Positions 1-6,812 are shown, numbered from the stretch's first letter. The stretch: 13,545 nt of DNA from Parachlamydiales bacterium (GCA_030641465.1 DAOWHK010000146.1:1-13545); one strand, 5' to 3'. Notes: generated by a model from the sequence alone, not told the origin. Translations and numbers: made by a program.

Positions 1-204
1 ATCGGAAGATATCGCATTGGATAACGTGCGGGTTACATGATTTTGCTCAATAAATCGGAGATAAAGATCATTTTTAACTCTGCGGCTTGGAACAATAACA
101 AGTTTTTTTTGCAAGGGACTTAGCCCTTTTACGTAAAGATTTTCTTTGAGCAAATCAGATAAAGCTTCATACTGATTGCTAAAGAAAACTCTAGGACTTT
201 GCAT
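1..204 (-). CDS. recC: RecC, exodeoxyribonuclease V gamma subunit (N-terminus, cut by window edge)
   Basis: The reverse strand is open from here to the window edge and encodes a 68-residue N-terminus. It begins MQSPRVFFSNQYEALSDLL and continues with SPLQKKLVIVPSRRVKNDLY. This matches the opening of RecC: a first beta strand followed by SNxxExL, then PLxxxxVxVPS and a K/R-x-x-L helix. In the family, RecC forms the RecBCD helicase-nuclease with RecB and RecD for double-strand break repair. I chose the ATG at 204 rather than the in-frame ATG at 222 for two reasons: a GGAAAAG sequence (214-220) lies 9 bases upstream, and a plausible promoter (227-255) would start transcription near 220. The gene is divergent from the transporter at 221 with only 16 bases between starts. 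As I recall, recC neighbours ygeD in Chlamydia as well (CT640/CT641). The short stretch limits certainty. Confidence 0.8.
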   Translation of the reverse strand, partial: MQSPRVFFSNQYEALSDLLKENLYVKGLSPLQKKLVIVPSRRVKNDLYLRFIEQNHVTRTLSNAISSD

Positions 205-209
205 ATAAC
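204..209 (+). promoter_or_regulatory. Candidate -10 box for ygeD (near-leaderless transcript)
   Basis: TATAAC matches the -10 consensus at five of six positions, and lies 11 bases before the ygeD ATG. I see no good -35 box at standard spacing. If real, the transcript would start about 5 bases before the ATG, which fits the lack of any Shine-Dalgarno sequence there. The box overlaps the recC start codon on the other strand. Weak evidence. Confidence 0.25.
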
Positions 210-220
210 CACACTTTTCC

Positions 221-1858
221 ATGCTATTTATAAAAAAACCGCTCCACTTTTTAAATATTTCTCAGTTTTTAGGTGTCGTCAATGATAACATTTTCAAATT
301 TATTATTGTGTTTTTATTTATCCATCTCCAGGGAGAAAAAAACGCGAGCGAAATTCTCTTTTGGGTGGGAACAGTATACGTAATCCCCTTCCTTCTTTTT
401 TCCCAAGCAGCAGGTGCAATTGCTGACCAGATGAGCAAGCAAAAGCTCATCATCATCTTAAAAGCTGTAGAAGTTGGAGTCATGGCGCTTGGGGTCGTTG
501 CCATTGCCTATCAAAGCACTTTTGCAAGTTACTCACTTCTGTTTTTACTCTCTATGCAAAGCGCTGTTTTTGGGCCCCCAAAATATAGCATCATCCCAGA
601 ACTTGTGCAAGAAGGTCAAATCTCCAAAGCAAATGGTCTCATTACCTCCTTTACCTATCTCGGGATTATCGTTGGAACCTTTCTTGCATCCTTTCTAACG
701 CAGATCACAAATAAAAATTTTGTCTTAACCACGTACATTTGCGTAGTCTTTGCAATCGTTGGTTTTTTAAGTAGCCTATGCATCCCTAAAACCGAGATTA
801 AGTCCCATAAAGAGAAAATCAATCCCCATTTTATAGTCGAAATTTATAAAACGCTTAAGAGCTGCAAAGACAAACCTTTCCTTCTCGTTTCCATTTGTGG
901 AGCCTCCTCTTTCTTGTTTGTTGGAGCCTTTTTTCAGCTCAATATCATTCCATACGCGATGCAATCGCTGCATATTAGTGAAGTTGGCGGAGGCTATCTT
1001 TTTCTTGTAACAGCGATTGGAATCGCTTTCGGATCGATTATTGCCGGAAAACTCAGCAAAAAACGAGTAGAAGTGGGGCTTAGCGCCCTTGCTGGACTCT
1101 TTCTTGTCCTCATCCTATTTCTCCTCTCTATCTTTCATAAAACGCTTTATACAGTCATTCCGCTGACTATCTTAATCGGCTTTGCAGGGGGGTTATTTAT
1201 TGTTCCATTCGACTCTTATGTCCAAACATTTAGCCCAGATAAGTCTCGTGGAAAAATCATTGCCGCATCGAATTTTTTAAGTTTTTGCGGTGTCCTTCTA
1301 GCGCCCATTTGCCTCTATCTTTTTGGAGGTATACTAAAGCTTCAAGCATCCACTGGTTTTTTTCTCGTAGGGCTGATTTTTCTCGCTCTTTTATCCACCA
1401 TTCTTCCAAAAATTTCCCACCTCTTCTTCAACTACTTTACTAGGTTAATACTGAGAGGAAAATACAAAATCTCTTTTAATCCAAATGATGCAAAAATTCT
1501 AATAGCGCCAGTATTTACCATAAAAACCCTACTCTTTCTTGCAGCTGCAGACCCTTCTATCGAAATTTTTATTGCCAAAGAAAATAAGAGTTTTTTTGAC
1601 AAAGTCATTACCCTTTTTTCCTCCATTCGCTTTCTCTATGCAATGGATCAAAAGACGCAATTATTACAGTTCCTTGAGCATGCAGAAAAATCTCTGCAAA
1701 AATCGAGACTTCCCTGCCTATTTCTAAGAGATCTCAAAGAAACTCTTCCAAAAGGGATCCAAACGATTGAAATAAAAAAACAGAAAAAAGATTTAGCTTT
1801 TTTCTCTAAAGAGCAAGTAATTATTTCAGTTGATTCTAGAAAGAATAACGAATATTAA
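221..1858 (+). CDS. ygeD: YgeD/LplT-like MFS transporter with a degenerate PlsC-like C-terminal domain
   Basis: This is a 545-residue inner-membrane protein. Residues about 10-400 form a 12-helix MFS fold of the LplT/YgeD and Aas-fusion type. Its marks are FLGVVNDNIFK (residues 16-26), the first-loop AGAIADQMSKQK (64-75), FGPPKYSIIPELV (117-129), and VPFDSYVQTFSPDKSRGKIIAASNF (328-352, the Aas/LplT loop PLxxxxQxxxPxxxRGxxIAxxNF). Relatives flip lysophospholipids across the inner membrane; that substrate is inferred here. Residues about 405-515 align by eye with a PlsC/LPLAT domain: LILRGKYKISF, then ILIAPVFTIKTLLFL, IEIFIAKE and LLQFLEHAEKSL. The NHxxxxD catalytic motif is replaced by APVFTIK and FPEG by FLRD, so acyltransferase activity is unlikely. 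No earlier start is possible because a TAA stop lies in frame at 206. No Shine-Dalgarno sequence is visible. The 3' end overlaps the next, convergent gene by 23 bases. Confidence 0.88.
   Translation: MLFIKKPLHFLNISQFLGVVNDNIFKFIIVFLFIHLQGEKNASEILFWVGTVYVIPFLLFSQAAGAIADQMSKQKLIIILKAVEVGVMALGVVAIAYQSTFASYSLLFLLSMQSAVFGPPKYSIIPELVQEGQISKANGLITSFTYLGIIVGTFLASFLTQITNKNFVLTTYICVVFAIVGFLSSLCIPKTEIKSHKEKINPHFIVEIYKTLKSCKDKPFLLVSICGASSFLFVGAFFQLNIIPYAMQSLHISEVGGGYLFLVTAIGIAFGSIIAGKLSKKRVEVGLSALAGLFLVLILFLLSIFHKTLYTVIPLTILIGFAGGLFIVPFDSYVQTFSPDKSRGKIIAASNFLSFCGVLLAPICLYLFGGILKLQASTGFFLVGLIFLALLSTILPKISHLFFNYFTRLILRGKYKISFNPNDAKILIAPVFTIKTLLFLAAADPSIEIFIAKENKSFFDKVITLFSSIRFLYAMDQKTQLLQFLEHAEKSLQKSRLPCLFLRDLKETLPKGIQTIEIKKQKKDLAFFSKEQVIISVDSRKNNEY
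227..255 (-). promoter_or_regulatory. Candidate sigma-70-type promoter for recC
   Basis: On the reverse strand there is a TTTAAA -35 box (250-255), a 17-base spacer and a TATAAA -10 box (227-232). Transcription would begin near 220, which favours the recC start at 204 over the one at 222. The promoter lies inside the first codons of the divergent transporter gene. AT-rich DNA produces such matches by chance, so confidence is modest. Confidence 0.4.
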
Positions 1859-2681
1859 AATTAAGACCCCAAAATACATAACTATTTTGAGGAAGGACAA
1901 GCTTTGTTCCGCACCGAGACTGCGCACTAGTCTCCCCATCTTCCCAAAGCTCCACAAAAGGGGATAAGATGAATTTAAATTGGTTAGAAGTAAAAACAAA
2001 ATCTATTTCGTTATAAATATTTGTAAGCTTATTCTTCGTAATCCATCTAGCACCCCCTAAAGGATCTATTTTTAACGAAGTATAGACCTGCGGCATCCAC
2101 GTGCCATTTACCCCGACGGAGAAAAAATCATTCACTTGAAATAATCCATAGATTCCAAGGGGAATATAAAAATCATCATAGCGAAGCGTAATCCCACTAA
2201 ACCCATCAAGCCACACCTGATGCCTAAATTGCCTAAAACCAAATCCTGAAAAAAGAGTCAATGTATTGCCAGGAGCAATAATTTGAAACGTATAGCCCAA
2301 ATTTTCTTGCAGGGAAATATCGCGAAGGGACCGCTCTCCATTAGATGCATCCACATCTCCATATCTCCATGCAACCTTCAAACCACCATAGAAAAAATCA
2401 GGCTTTTGAAAACGAACCTCTCCCTGAAGGCCCCCAAGATTCCCGTCAAAAGAAGGGAATCCACTAGGTTTGATATGAGCTCTTGTATAATTTGGGCCAA
2501 TATTTACATGAAATGGCTCAGATTTCTTTGAAGAGTTTTTTGAATAATAAGGTCTTTGCCGAAGCGTAGAAGTGTCTTGCGAATCTTTTAAGCAAACATA
2601 ATCTACCTCATTTGCAAGAAGCGCCGAACAAAAACTAACAAGAGACAATAAAAATATTCTAAACTTCACAAGCCAAACCAT
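1836..2681 (-). CDS. Predicted outer-membrane beta-barrel protein
   Basis: This 281-residue protein has a Sec signal peptide: MVWLVKFRIFLLSLV, then SFCSALLA, with probable cleavage near residue 24 before NEVDY. The mature part alternates aromatic/hydrophobic and polar residues in short strands separated by Gly/Asn/Asp turns (for example FHVNIGPNYTRAHI, FYGGLKVAWRYGDV, FDFYIPLG-like and NSYVFWGLNFNIRYSF). It ends in phenylalanine, the C-terminal signature recognised by the BAM complex. These features support an 8-12 strand outer-membrane barrel. I cannot name a specific family, and a ligand or porin role is not visible. There are two cysteines (C30 in the N-terminal region and one near residue 257), not the many-cysteine pattern of disulphide-linked chlamydial envelope proteins. 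The ATG at 2681 has no Shine-Dalgarno sequence. The gene is divergent from the GH64-like gene and convergent with ygeD, overlapping it by 23 bases. Confidence 0.72.
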   Translation of the reverse strand: MVWLVKFRIFLLSLVSFCSALLANEVDYVCLKDSQDTSTLRQRPYYSKNSSKKSEPFHVNIGPNYTRAHIKPSGFPSFDGNLGGLQGEVRFQKPDFFYGGLKVAWRYGDVDASNGERSLRDISLQENLGYTFQIIAPGNTLTLFSGFGFRQFRHQVWLDGFSGITLRYDDFYIPLGIYGLFQVNDFFSVGVNGTWMPQVYTSLKIDPLGGARWITKNKLTNIYNEIDFVFTSNQFKFILSPFVELWEDGETSAQSRCGTKLVLPQNSYVFWGLNFNIRYSF

Positions 2682-2692
2682 TTTTTTTTAAA

Positions 2693-2719
2693 AAAATATT
2701 TACAATTTCATCTTGTCAA
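2693..2719 (-). promoter_or_regulatory. Candidate promoter for the beta-barrel gene
   Basis: The reverse strand carries a perfect TTGACA (2714-2719), a short 15-base spacer and TATTTT (2693-2698). The predicted start of transcription is only a few bases before the ATG at 2681. The -35 box overlaps the forward TTGTCA of the divergent gene. The short spacer and weak -10 lower confidence. Confidence 0.35.
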
Positions 2720-2739
2720 AAATCGATAGAAGCTACAAC
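2713..2739 (+). promoter_or_regulatory. Candidate promoter for the GH64-like gene
   Basis: The forward strand has TTGTCA (2713-2718, five of six to the -35 consensus), 15 bases, then TACAAC (2734-2739, four of six). The inferred leader is about 25-30 bases and contains the Shine-Dalgarno at 2763. The -35 overlaps that of the divergent gene. Suggestive only. Confidence 0.28.
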
Positions 2740-2762
2740 ATATTTTTTAAAAAACTTCTATT

Positions 2763-2767
2763 AGGAG
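2763..2767 (+). promoter_or_regulatory. Shine-Dalgarno that fixes the GH64-like start
   Basis: AGGAG lies 5 bases before the ATG at 2773. It shows that the ATG, directly followed by a signal peptide, is the real start rather than the in-frame TTG at 2713. Confidence 0.8.
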
Positions 2768-2772
2768 AAAAC

Positions 2773-4374
2773 ATGCGTCGATTGTTATTCCAGTCAAGCC
2801 TCATTTTTTTCACTGCCACATCCTTATTTAGTCATGTAAATCCCTTTTCAGAAGATTTTTTAAACGCTTTTTATGAAGAATATATCTGCAATCAAAAAAA
2901 CGTCACCTTTGAAGCAGGCCTCACAAGCCCTTGCACAAATATTCCAGGAGGAGGAACCGGAGGAGGAGGCATTCCCAATTTTGTTCCGCCCCCAAACCCA
3001 GCGCCGCCGCCTATTAACCCTACAGGTGGAGAGGAGCTCCCGCTTGTTATTGTCAATAATACAGGAGCACCTGACTCAGAAGTCTTTCTTGTAATTACGG
3101 GAAAAGATAAAGACGATGGAAATAAACTTGCCTTTGTAGAATTCGCTCCCAACGGAGTAGGTTCGCTCGTACTTGCAGATCCAGTCTTTGACGCCGGAAA
3201 TAGTGGAGAACAATTTACCCTTGCATTATCAGAGATGCCAGTAAGCCCCGGTGGCCATGTCGTATATTTACCCTATACTTTAAGTGGTGCATTTTGGTTT
3301 TCTATCCACGACAAACTTGCGCTTCCAGCAGTTGTGGATCCATCTCAACCAGGAGGTGTTGGAATTTTGCAACCAAACCCTACCGATGAAACAGATGTAA
3401 ATTATCGTACCTTATGGGACTTTTATGAAATTGACTACGAAGAACTGCCGGTCCCAGTTATTTTTGCAGATGCCACCGCCGTTACCCAATTTAACCTTCC
3501 CCTATATGGATTTTTATCCACGCCAGATTCAACCTCAGGATTTAACTCAGGACTTTTTCAACCAAGACGTTTTATCCTAGAGCAGGCTCAGGCTCGCTTT
3601 AATGCGCAACCTCTTTCCTCTGAATGGAATAAACTTTTTATTTTAGGTCAGCCCTCATTCTCTGATTCCAATATTACTCGTCTTGTCTCCACCGGAAAAG
3701 GAATCGCAGCAGGAGCCGGCAGCCCAGCTCTTTTTGATAAAGACTATCTCGATAATAAATCTACCTATGGATTTAGCTTTATTGAAGATATCTGGTCAGG
3801 AACGACAAGTTTTTATCGGACAAATACCTTATTTATCAAAGTTCCAGACACAGTAGGGAGCTCTGAGCTCTACACCGGACTCATTGAACTTGATAACTCC
3901 ATTACATTTACATCGACCCCAAGTGGACATATCGTTCTTTTCCCAGCGCCAACAGGCCCTGCAGCTGTCCCCAAAGATACAACAACCTTTTTAATCTTTT
4001 CTGGCCTCCCTCTATTCTCCTCTGAAACTTTTCCTGATGATGGCACACAGCTTTCAAAACTTTTTGGCGAAGCAATTATTCCAGGGTTTGTCCCTTCAAC
4101 GGAAGTGATAAGCGATCCCAACGTAGAAGCCACAAAACCCATTTTTTATACAAACAACCCTAACTTGAACGACAACCCCAATGTAACAGGCGCCTGGTAT
4201 GATGTCTATTCAGGGGCGCTCCACGCCCTTGGCAATATCTATACCTATGCCTTTGACGATGCAAAAGCACTGTGGCCCGAAGTGCAAATCTTTGCAACAG
4301 ATACTAACGTCCATCCAAATGATCCGAATGATCCCACATACATGGGAATTACTCTCGGCCCATTAACTTACTAA
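2773..4374 (+). CDS. Secreted GH64/thaumatin-like (beta-1,3-glucanase family) protein
   Basis: This 533-residue protein begins with a signal peptide (MRRLLFQSSLIFFTATSLFS, residues 1-20). A low-complexity linker follows: Gly-rich PGGGTGGGG (58-66), then proline-rich PPPNPAPPP (72-80). From about residue 88 it resembles glycoside hydrolase family 64: ELPLVIVNNTGAPDSEVFLVITGK (88-111), FWFSIHDKLALP (174-185), YRTLWDFYEIDYEE (211-224), VTQFNLPLYG (237-246) and, near the C-terminus, GNIYTYAFDDAKALWPEVQIF (487-507), like the family's YaFxYDD ending. Characterised GH64 enzymes release laminaripentaose from beta-1,3-glucan using a Glu and an Asp. E219 fits the Glu, but the Asp of the V-D-F motif appears to be threonine (T238). 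It may therefore be inactive or only bind glucan. Family membership is from memory of motifs. The 3' end overlaps the convergent LRR gene by 12 bases. Confidence 0.68.
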   Translation: MRRLLFQSSLIFFTATSLFSHVNPFSEDFLNAFYEEYICNQKNVTFEAGLTSPCTNIPGGGTGGGGIPNFVPPPNPAPPPINPTGGEELPLVIVNNTGAPDSEVFLVITGKDKDDGNKLAFVEFAPNGVGSLVLADPVFDAGNSGEQFTLALSEMPVSPGGHVVYLPYTLSGAFWFSIHDKLALPAVVDPSQPGGVGILQPNPTDETDVNYRTLWDFYEIDYEELPVPVIFADATAVTQFNLPLYGFLSTPDSTSGFNSGLFQPRRFILEQAQARFNAQPLSSEWNKLFILGQPSFSDSNITRLVSTGKGIAAGAGSPALFDKDYLDNKSTYGFSFIEDIWSGTTSFYRTNTLFIKVPDTVGSSELYTGLIELDNSITFTSTPSGHIVLFPAPTGPAAVPKDTTTFLIFSGLPLFSSETFPDDGTQLSKLFGEAIIPGFVPSTEVISDPNVEATKPIFYTNNPNLNDNPNVTGAWYDVYSGALHALGNIYTYAFDDAKALWPEVQIFATDTNVHPNDPNDPTYMGITLGPLTY

Positions 4375-5472
4375 ACATGAAGCCTTAGGAATCATCGCTT
4401 CTCGAAGCTCGTCTTCTGATTGAAAACCACGCTCTTGAAACTGCTCGACTAAACGTTTTCTTTCCTTAGGATTCAAACGTATTGCACCTAAAATCAACTC
4501 CTCCAAACCTCGATCAATAGAATCATTATCTGGAACTGTAGAAAGATCTATGCCATACATACGTACTTCCGCTAGGTCTTCTTTAGTTATTTTTAAATAT
4601 AAACCTTCTAAAGAAGTAAGAAGAATCATTTCGACCGGAAGTTTTTCAAGCTGATTCCTGTCTAGAAAAAGATTTGTTAAGGACGTTAGATTTCCAATTT
4701 CGGCCGGAAGAGTTTCTAACTTATTTCCATCAAGATAAAGTCCTTCTAAAGAAGTTAAACCTCTAATTTCTCGTGGAATATCCTTAAGATTATTTCTACT
4801 AAGACTAAGATTTTTTAAAGAAGTAAGACTACAAATCTCTTTGGGAAATACATCCATATTATTTCTTGAAAGTACAAGACTTCTCAATGAAGAAAGTTGA
4901 TAAGTATCTCTTGGAAAGATCTTTATATTATTATTCGCTAAAGCCATTACCCTTAAATCAGATAGAAAAGTTAAATCATCTGGTAAACAATGTAATTGGT
5001 CATCTCTCGCAGGACCATTTAATAGAGCCTCTTTGGATATTCTTTCTTTTGCCATCTGCTTTAGCGCCTCAAGAGTTGCGTCCTGAGGGGCCAAATACCC
5101 ATGCAGATTTTTATAAAATTTATACTCCTCCCTCTTTTTTACTAGCAAAAATGAAGGGTCTTTTATAATCGCTAAGTATTTCATTATAGAAGGACTTGGT
5201 AAAGGAGTATAATAATCTTCATCAGGCTGTAGTAAGTGTCGGTATTCAAGCACAGCTCTATTAAATATCCCCTGTGCTTCCCTTCGAGCTGCTTCACTCC
5301 CAGGATCCGCCCCTAATTCAACGCAAATCTGCTTCAGCTTACAATCTCTAATAGCCCAAGTAGCATCCCGAAAATGTCGACAAACCAAAGCTGTTACTTT
5401 GGGCTCATCCACACATTTAAGGATTTCATGAAAAACCTCACTGGGTATTGATTCGATATTTACTGCAGCCAT
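4363..5472 (-). CDS. F-box plus leucine-rich-repeat protein, candidate host-directed effector
   Basis: This 369-residue protein has no signal peptide or membrane segment. Residues about 7-40 look like a eukaryotic F-box: IPSEVFHEILKCVDEPKV followed by ALVCRHFRDAT, matching LPxEvlxxIlxxLdxxxL and lVCrxFr. F-boxes bind Skp1 and place a substrate on an SCF ubiquitin ligase. Residues 170-295 carry leucine-rich repeats of exactly 23 residues beginning at 170, 193, 216, 239, 262 and 285, with the LxxLxxLxLxxNxLxxhPxEI consensus; the last is incomplete. The LRRs would recognise the target. A charged helical tail follows (317-360). Bacteria have no SCF, so the target is most likely a host protein and delivery would be by type III secretion; both points are inferred. 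F-box/LRR families are known to be expanded in amoeba-associated chlamydiae. The ATG at 5472 has only a weak AGG upstream. Confidence 0.82.
   Translation of the reverse strand: MAAVNIESIPSEVFHEILKCVDEPKVTALVCRHFRDATWAIRDCKLKQICVELGADPGSEAARREAQGIFNRAVLEYRHLLQPDEDYYTPLPSPSIMKYLAIIKDPSFLLVKKREEYKFYKNLHGYLAPQDATLEALKQMAKERISKEALLNGPARDDQLHCLPDDLTFLSDLRVMALANNNIKIFPRDTYQLSSLRSLVLSRNNMDVFPKEICSLTSLKNLSLSRNNLKDIPREIRGLTSLEGLYLDGNKLETLPAEIGNLTSLTNLFLDRNQLEKLPVEMILLTSLEGLYLKITKEDLAEVRMYGIDLSTVPDNDSIDRGLEELILGAIRLNPKERKRLVEQFQERGFQSEDELREAMIPKASCLVS
4588..4965 (-). repeat. LRR-coding repeats, about 69-bp period
   Basis: Five full 23-codon leucine-rich repeat units and a partial sixth lie in tandem within the F-box/LRR gene. 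The DNA keeps some identity between units, for example recurring tctaaagaagt-type blocks near 4605 and 4743 and a related ttaaagaagt block near 4814. They are diverged coding repeats, not an exact tandem array. Confidence 0.8.
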
Positions 5473-5488
5473 ATTATTGCCTATTAAT

Positions 5489-5529
5489 TTAATTAAAGCA
5501 CTATTATAACATTGTAATAAATTAATTAA
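5489..5529. repeat. Paired TTAATTAA palindromes around the F-box/LRR promoter
   Basis: Two perfect TTAATTAA palindromes lie at 5489-5496 and 5522-5529, 33 bases centre to centre, about three helical turns. The first extends to the ten-base palindrome TTTAATTAAA (5488-5497) and sits at the predicted transcription start. The second overlaps the -35 box. They could be operator half-sites, but the surrounding 100 bases are very AT-rich, so chance is a real alternative. Confidence 0.35.
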
Positions 5530-5531
5530 AA
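5503..5531 (-). promoter_or_regulatory. Candidate promoter for the F-box/LRR gene
   Basis: On the reverse strand a perfect TATAAT (5503-5508) lies 17 bases from TTTTAA (5526-5531, three of six to consensus). Transcription would start near 5496, giving a leader of about 24 bases before the ATG at 5472. The gene could therefore be expressed separately from the porin-like gene upstream. Confidence 0.5.
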
Positions 5532-5573
5532 CAAATAGTTTAACAAGTTCTTAACCTGCTATATATTAATACA

Positions 5574-6812
5574 TTAAAAAGCGTAAATAAACTCTAATTC
5601 ATATTGCTTATAGCGAATAAACGGCCCAATGTTATCATTTTGATTAATAGACTGTTTCCAGCTTTGATAGATGGTGATATTACGCGTTAATAGATAAAGA
5701 AGCTCAACAGAAAACCCTTTATAATTGCCAGCGCCAACTGCATTTTCTTTTGTCGTAGCAACTCCAGCGCCGCCCTTTTTTGTACTATAGAATCCTGTAC
5801 CTTTAGCATTTCCTCTGCCAATTCCGGAGCCATCAAAGTCGGGAATGGCTTGCGCCTGCACATATTGATAGTTTAGATCAAAGGACCAGTCTCCTTTTTG
5901 TCTAAGCTCACCTATGGAAAAACCTGTATACCATGCTAAGTTTGCAAGTTTTTCTCCAGACATAGGCACTGTATGCGCCGCGTGATTCATGAGCCCTGCT
6001 GCATAAAAGGTGGTAAGTTTATTAAGCCATTTTGGGCGCAGCTTATAACCAAGTGTCAGCTGAGAATTCAAAAATCTATAACGATTTCTTTCAATTTTAT
6101 TTTTTAGATGTTTTGTATTCCAATCAATAAGTGAATATTTTGAGTAAAAACCTGTATTAAACATATTTAGTAGGCCAAGCTCCCCTACATAGGCGTATTG
6201 ATCGACCCTCTCATCTACAACAAATGGCGCCGCCCGAAGAAAAAGATCACCAAGAAAATCCATAGCATGGTCATACTTTACAAGTATTCCATCCATAAGA
6301 CTTCCAAATTGAATTCTCGAGTCAAAAATGGTTGCTAAAAACCGTCTTCCAAGCTCCATATCAATCGTATACGTATCGCGACTTACAAGTCGCCCTCCAA
6401 AAAAGGCTCTTTCTAAAGAAATTTTACTCGTCGTGCCAGAGCTTGTTCCGGCGTTATTGTCAAATTCGAGCTTCACAGCTGCCCAGGTGCGATCGGTGCG
6501 ATAATCGAGCATAATATTTACTTCGACATCAAAAGCTCTACTTGCAGTGCCAGGTATGGCTCCACCATTTCCTCTTTGCTTGATTCCGTCTAATTTTTCA
6601 CTTGTTGCTTGAAATTCTGTTCTAACTTCTCCGCTAATCGATAGATTTCCCCCACGCTCTTTTACCGTCACCTGTCTTTTCGTATTGACCCAGTCGCGCA
6701 GCGCATTAATATCTTTTTGTTCGATTTTATCACCAAAATCAACGGCCACAGCATTTAAAGAAGAATAGGCAAAGCATGCGATTAAAGCCCAAATAAGGCT
6801 TTTTGTTTTCAT
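5574..6812 (-). CDS. Porin-like outer-membrane protein
   Basis: This is a 412-residue protein from the ATG at 6812. It has a clear signal peptide (MKTKSLIWALIACFAYSS, then LNAVA, cleavage near residue 23 before VDFG). A short predicted helix comes next (GDKIEQKDINALRDWVNTKR), then a long series of amphipathic beta strands with Gly/Asn-rich loops, such as NLSISGEVRTEFQA, TWAAVKLEFDNN, YTIDMELGRRFLA, WSFDLNYQYVQA and NITIYQSWKQS. The protein ends FIYAF, a terminal phenylalanine typical of BAM substrates. Size and layout fit a 14-18 strand porin-type barrel, as in the enlarged porin families of environmental chlamydiae. I do not recognise it as MOMP/OmpA, and cysteines are almost absent. Substrate unknown. 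It is flanked by same-strand genes but appears to have its own promoter (6845-6874). Confidence 0.75.
   Translation of the reverse strand: MKTKSLIWALIACFAYSSLNAVAVDFGDKIEQKDINALRDWVNTKRQVTVKERGGNLSISGEVRTEFQATSEKLDGIKQRGNGGAIPGTASRAFDVEVNIMLDYRTDRTWAAVKLEFDNNAGTSSGTTSKISLERAFFGGRLVSRDTYTIDMELGRRFLATIFDSRIQFGSLMDGILVKYDHAMDFLGDLFLRAAPFVVDERVDQYAYVGELGLLNMFNTGFYSKYSLIDWNTKHLKNKIERNRYRFLNSQLTLGYKLRPKWLNKLTTFYAAGLMNHAAHTVPMSGEKLANLAWYTGFSIGELRQKGDWSFDLNYQYVQAQAIPDFDGSGIGRGNAKGTGFYSTKKGGAGVATTKENAVGAGNYKGFSVELLYLLTRNITIYQSWKQSINQNDNIGPFIRYKQYELEFIYAF

Noticed and set aside
205..222. recC start at the ATG at 222, exactly opposite the ygeD ATG
   Set aside because: The predicted transcription start near 220 would exclude it, and the ATG at 204 has a Shine-Dalgarno-like GGAAAAG upstream. 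The choice is not certain.
2713..2772. A 20-residue N-terminal extension of the GH64-like protein from a TTG codon
   Set aside because: The ATG at 2773 has AGGAG 5 bases upstream and is followed directly by a signal peptide; the TTG overlaps the likely -35 box.
4588..4965. 69-bp periodicity considered as a tandem repeat or CRISPR-like array
   Set aside because: The units are diverged and in frame, and translate to standard 23-residue leucine-rich repeats.
5532..5573. Possible intrinsic terminator after the porin-like gene
   Set aside because: Only an imperfect TTAAGAACTTGTTAA inverted repeat is present, with no GC-rich stem and no T run in the right place.
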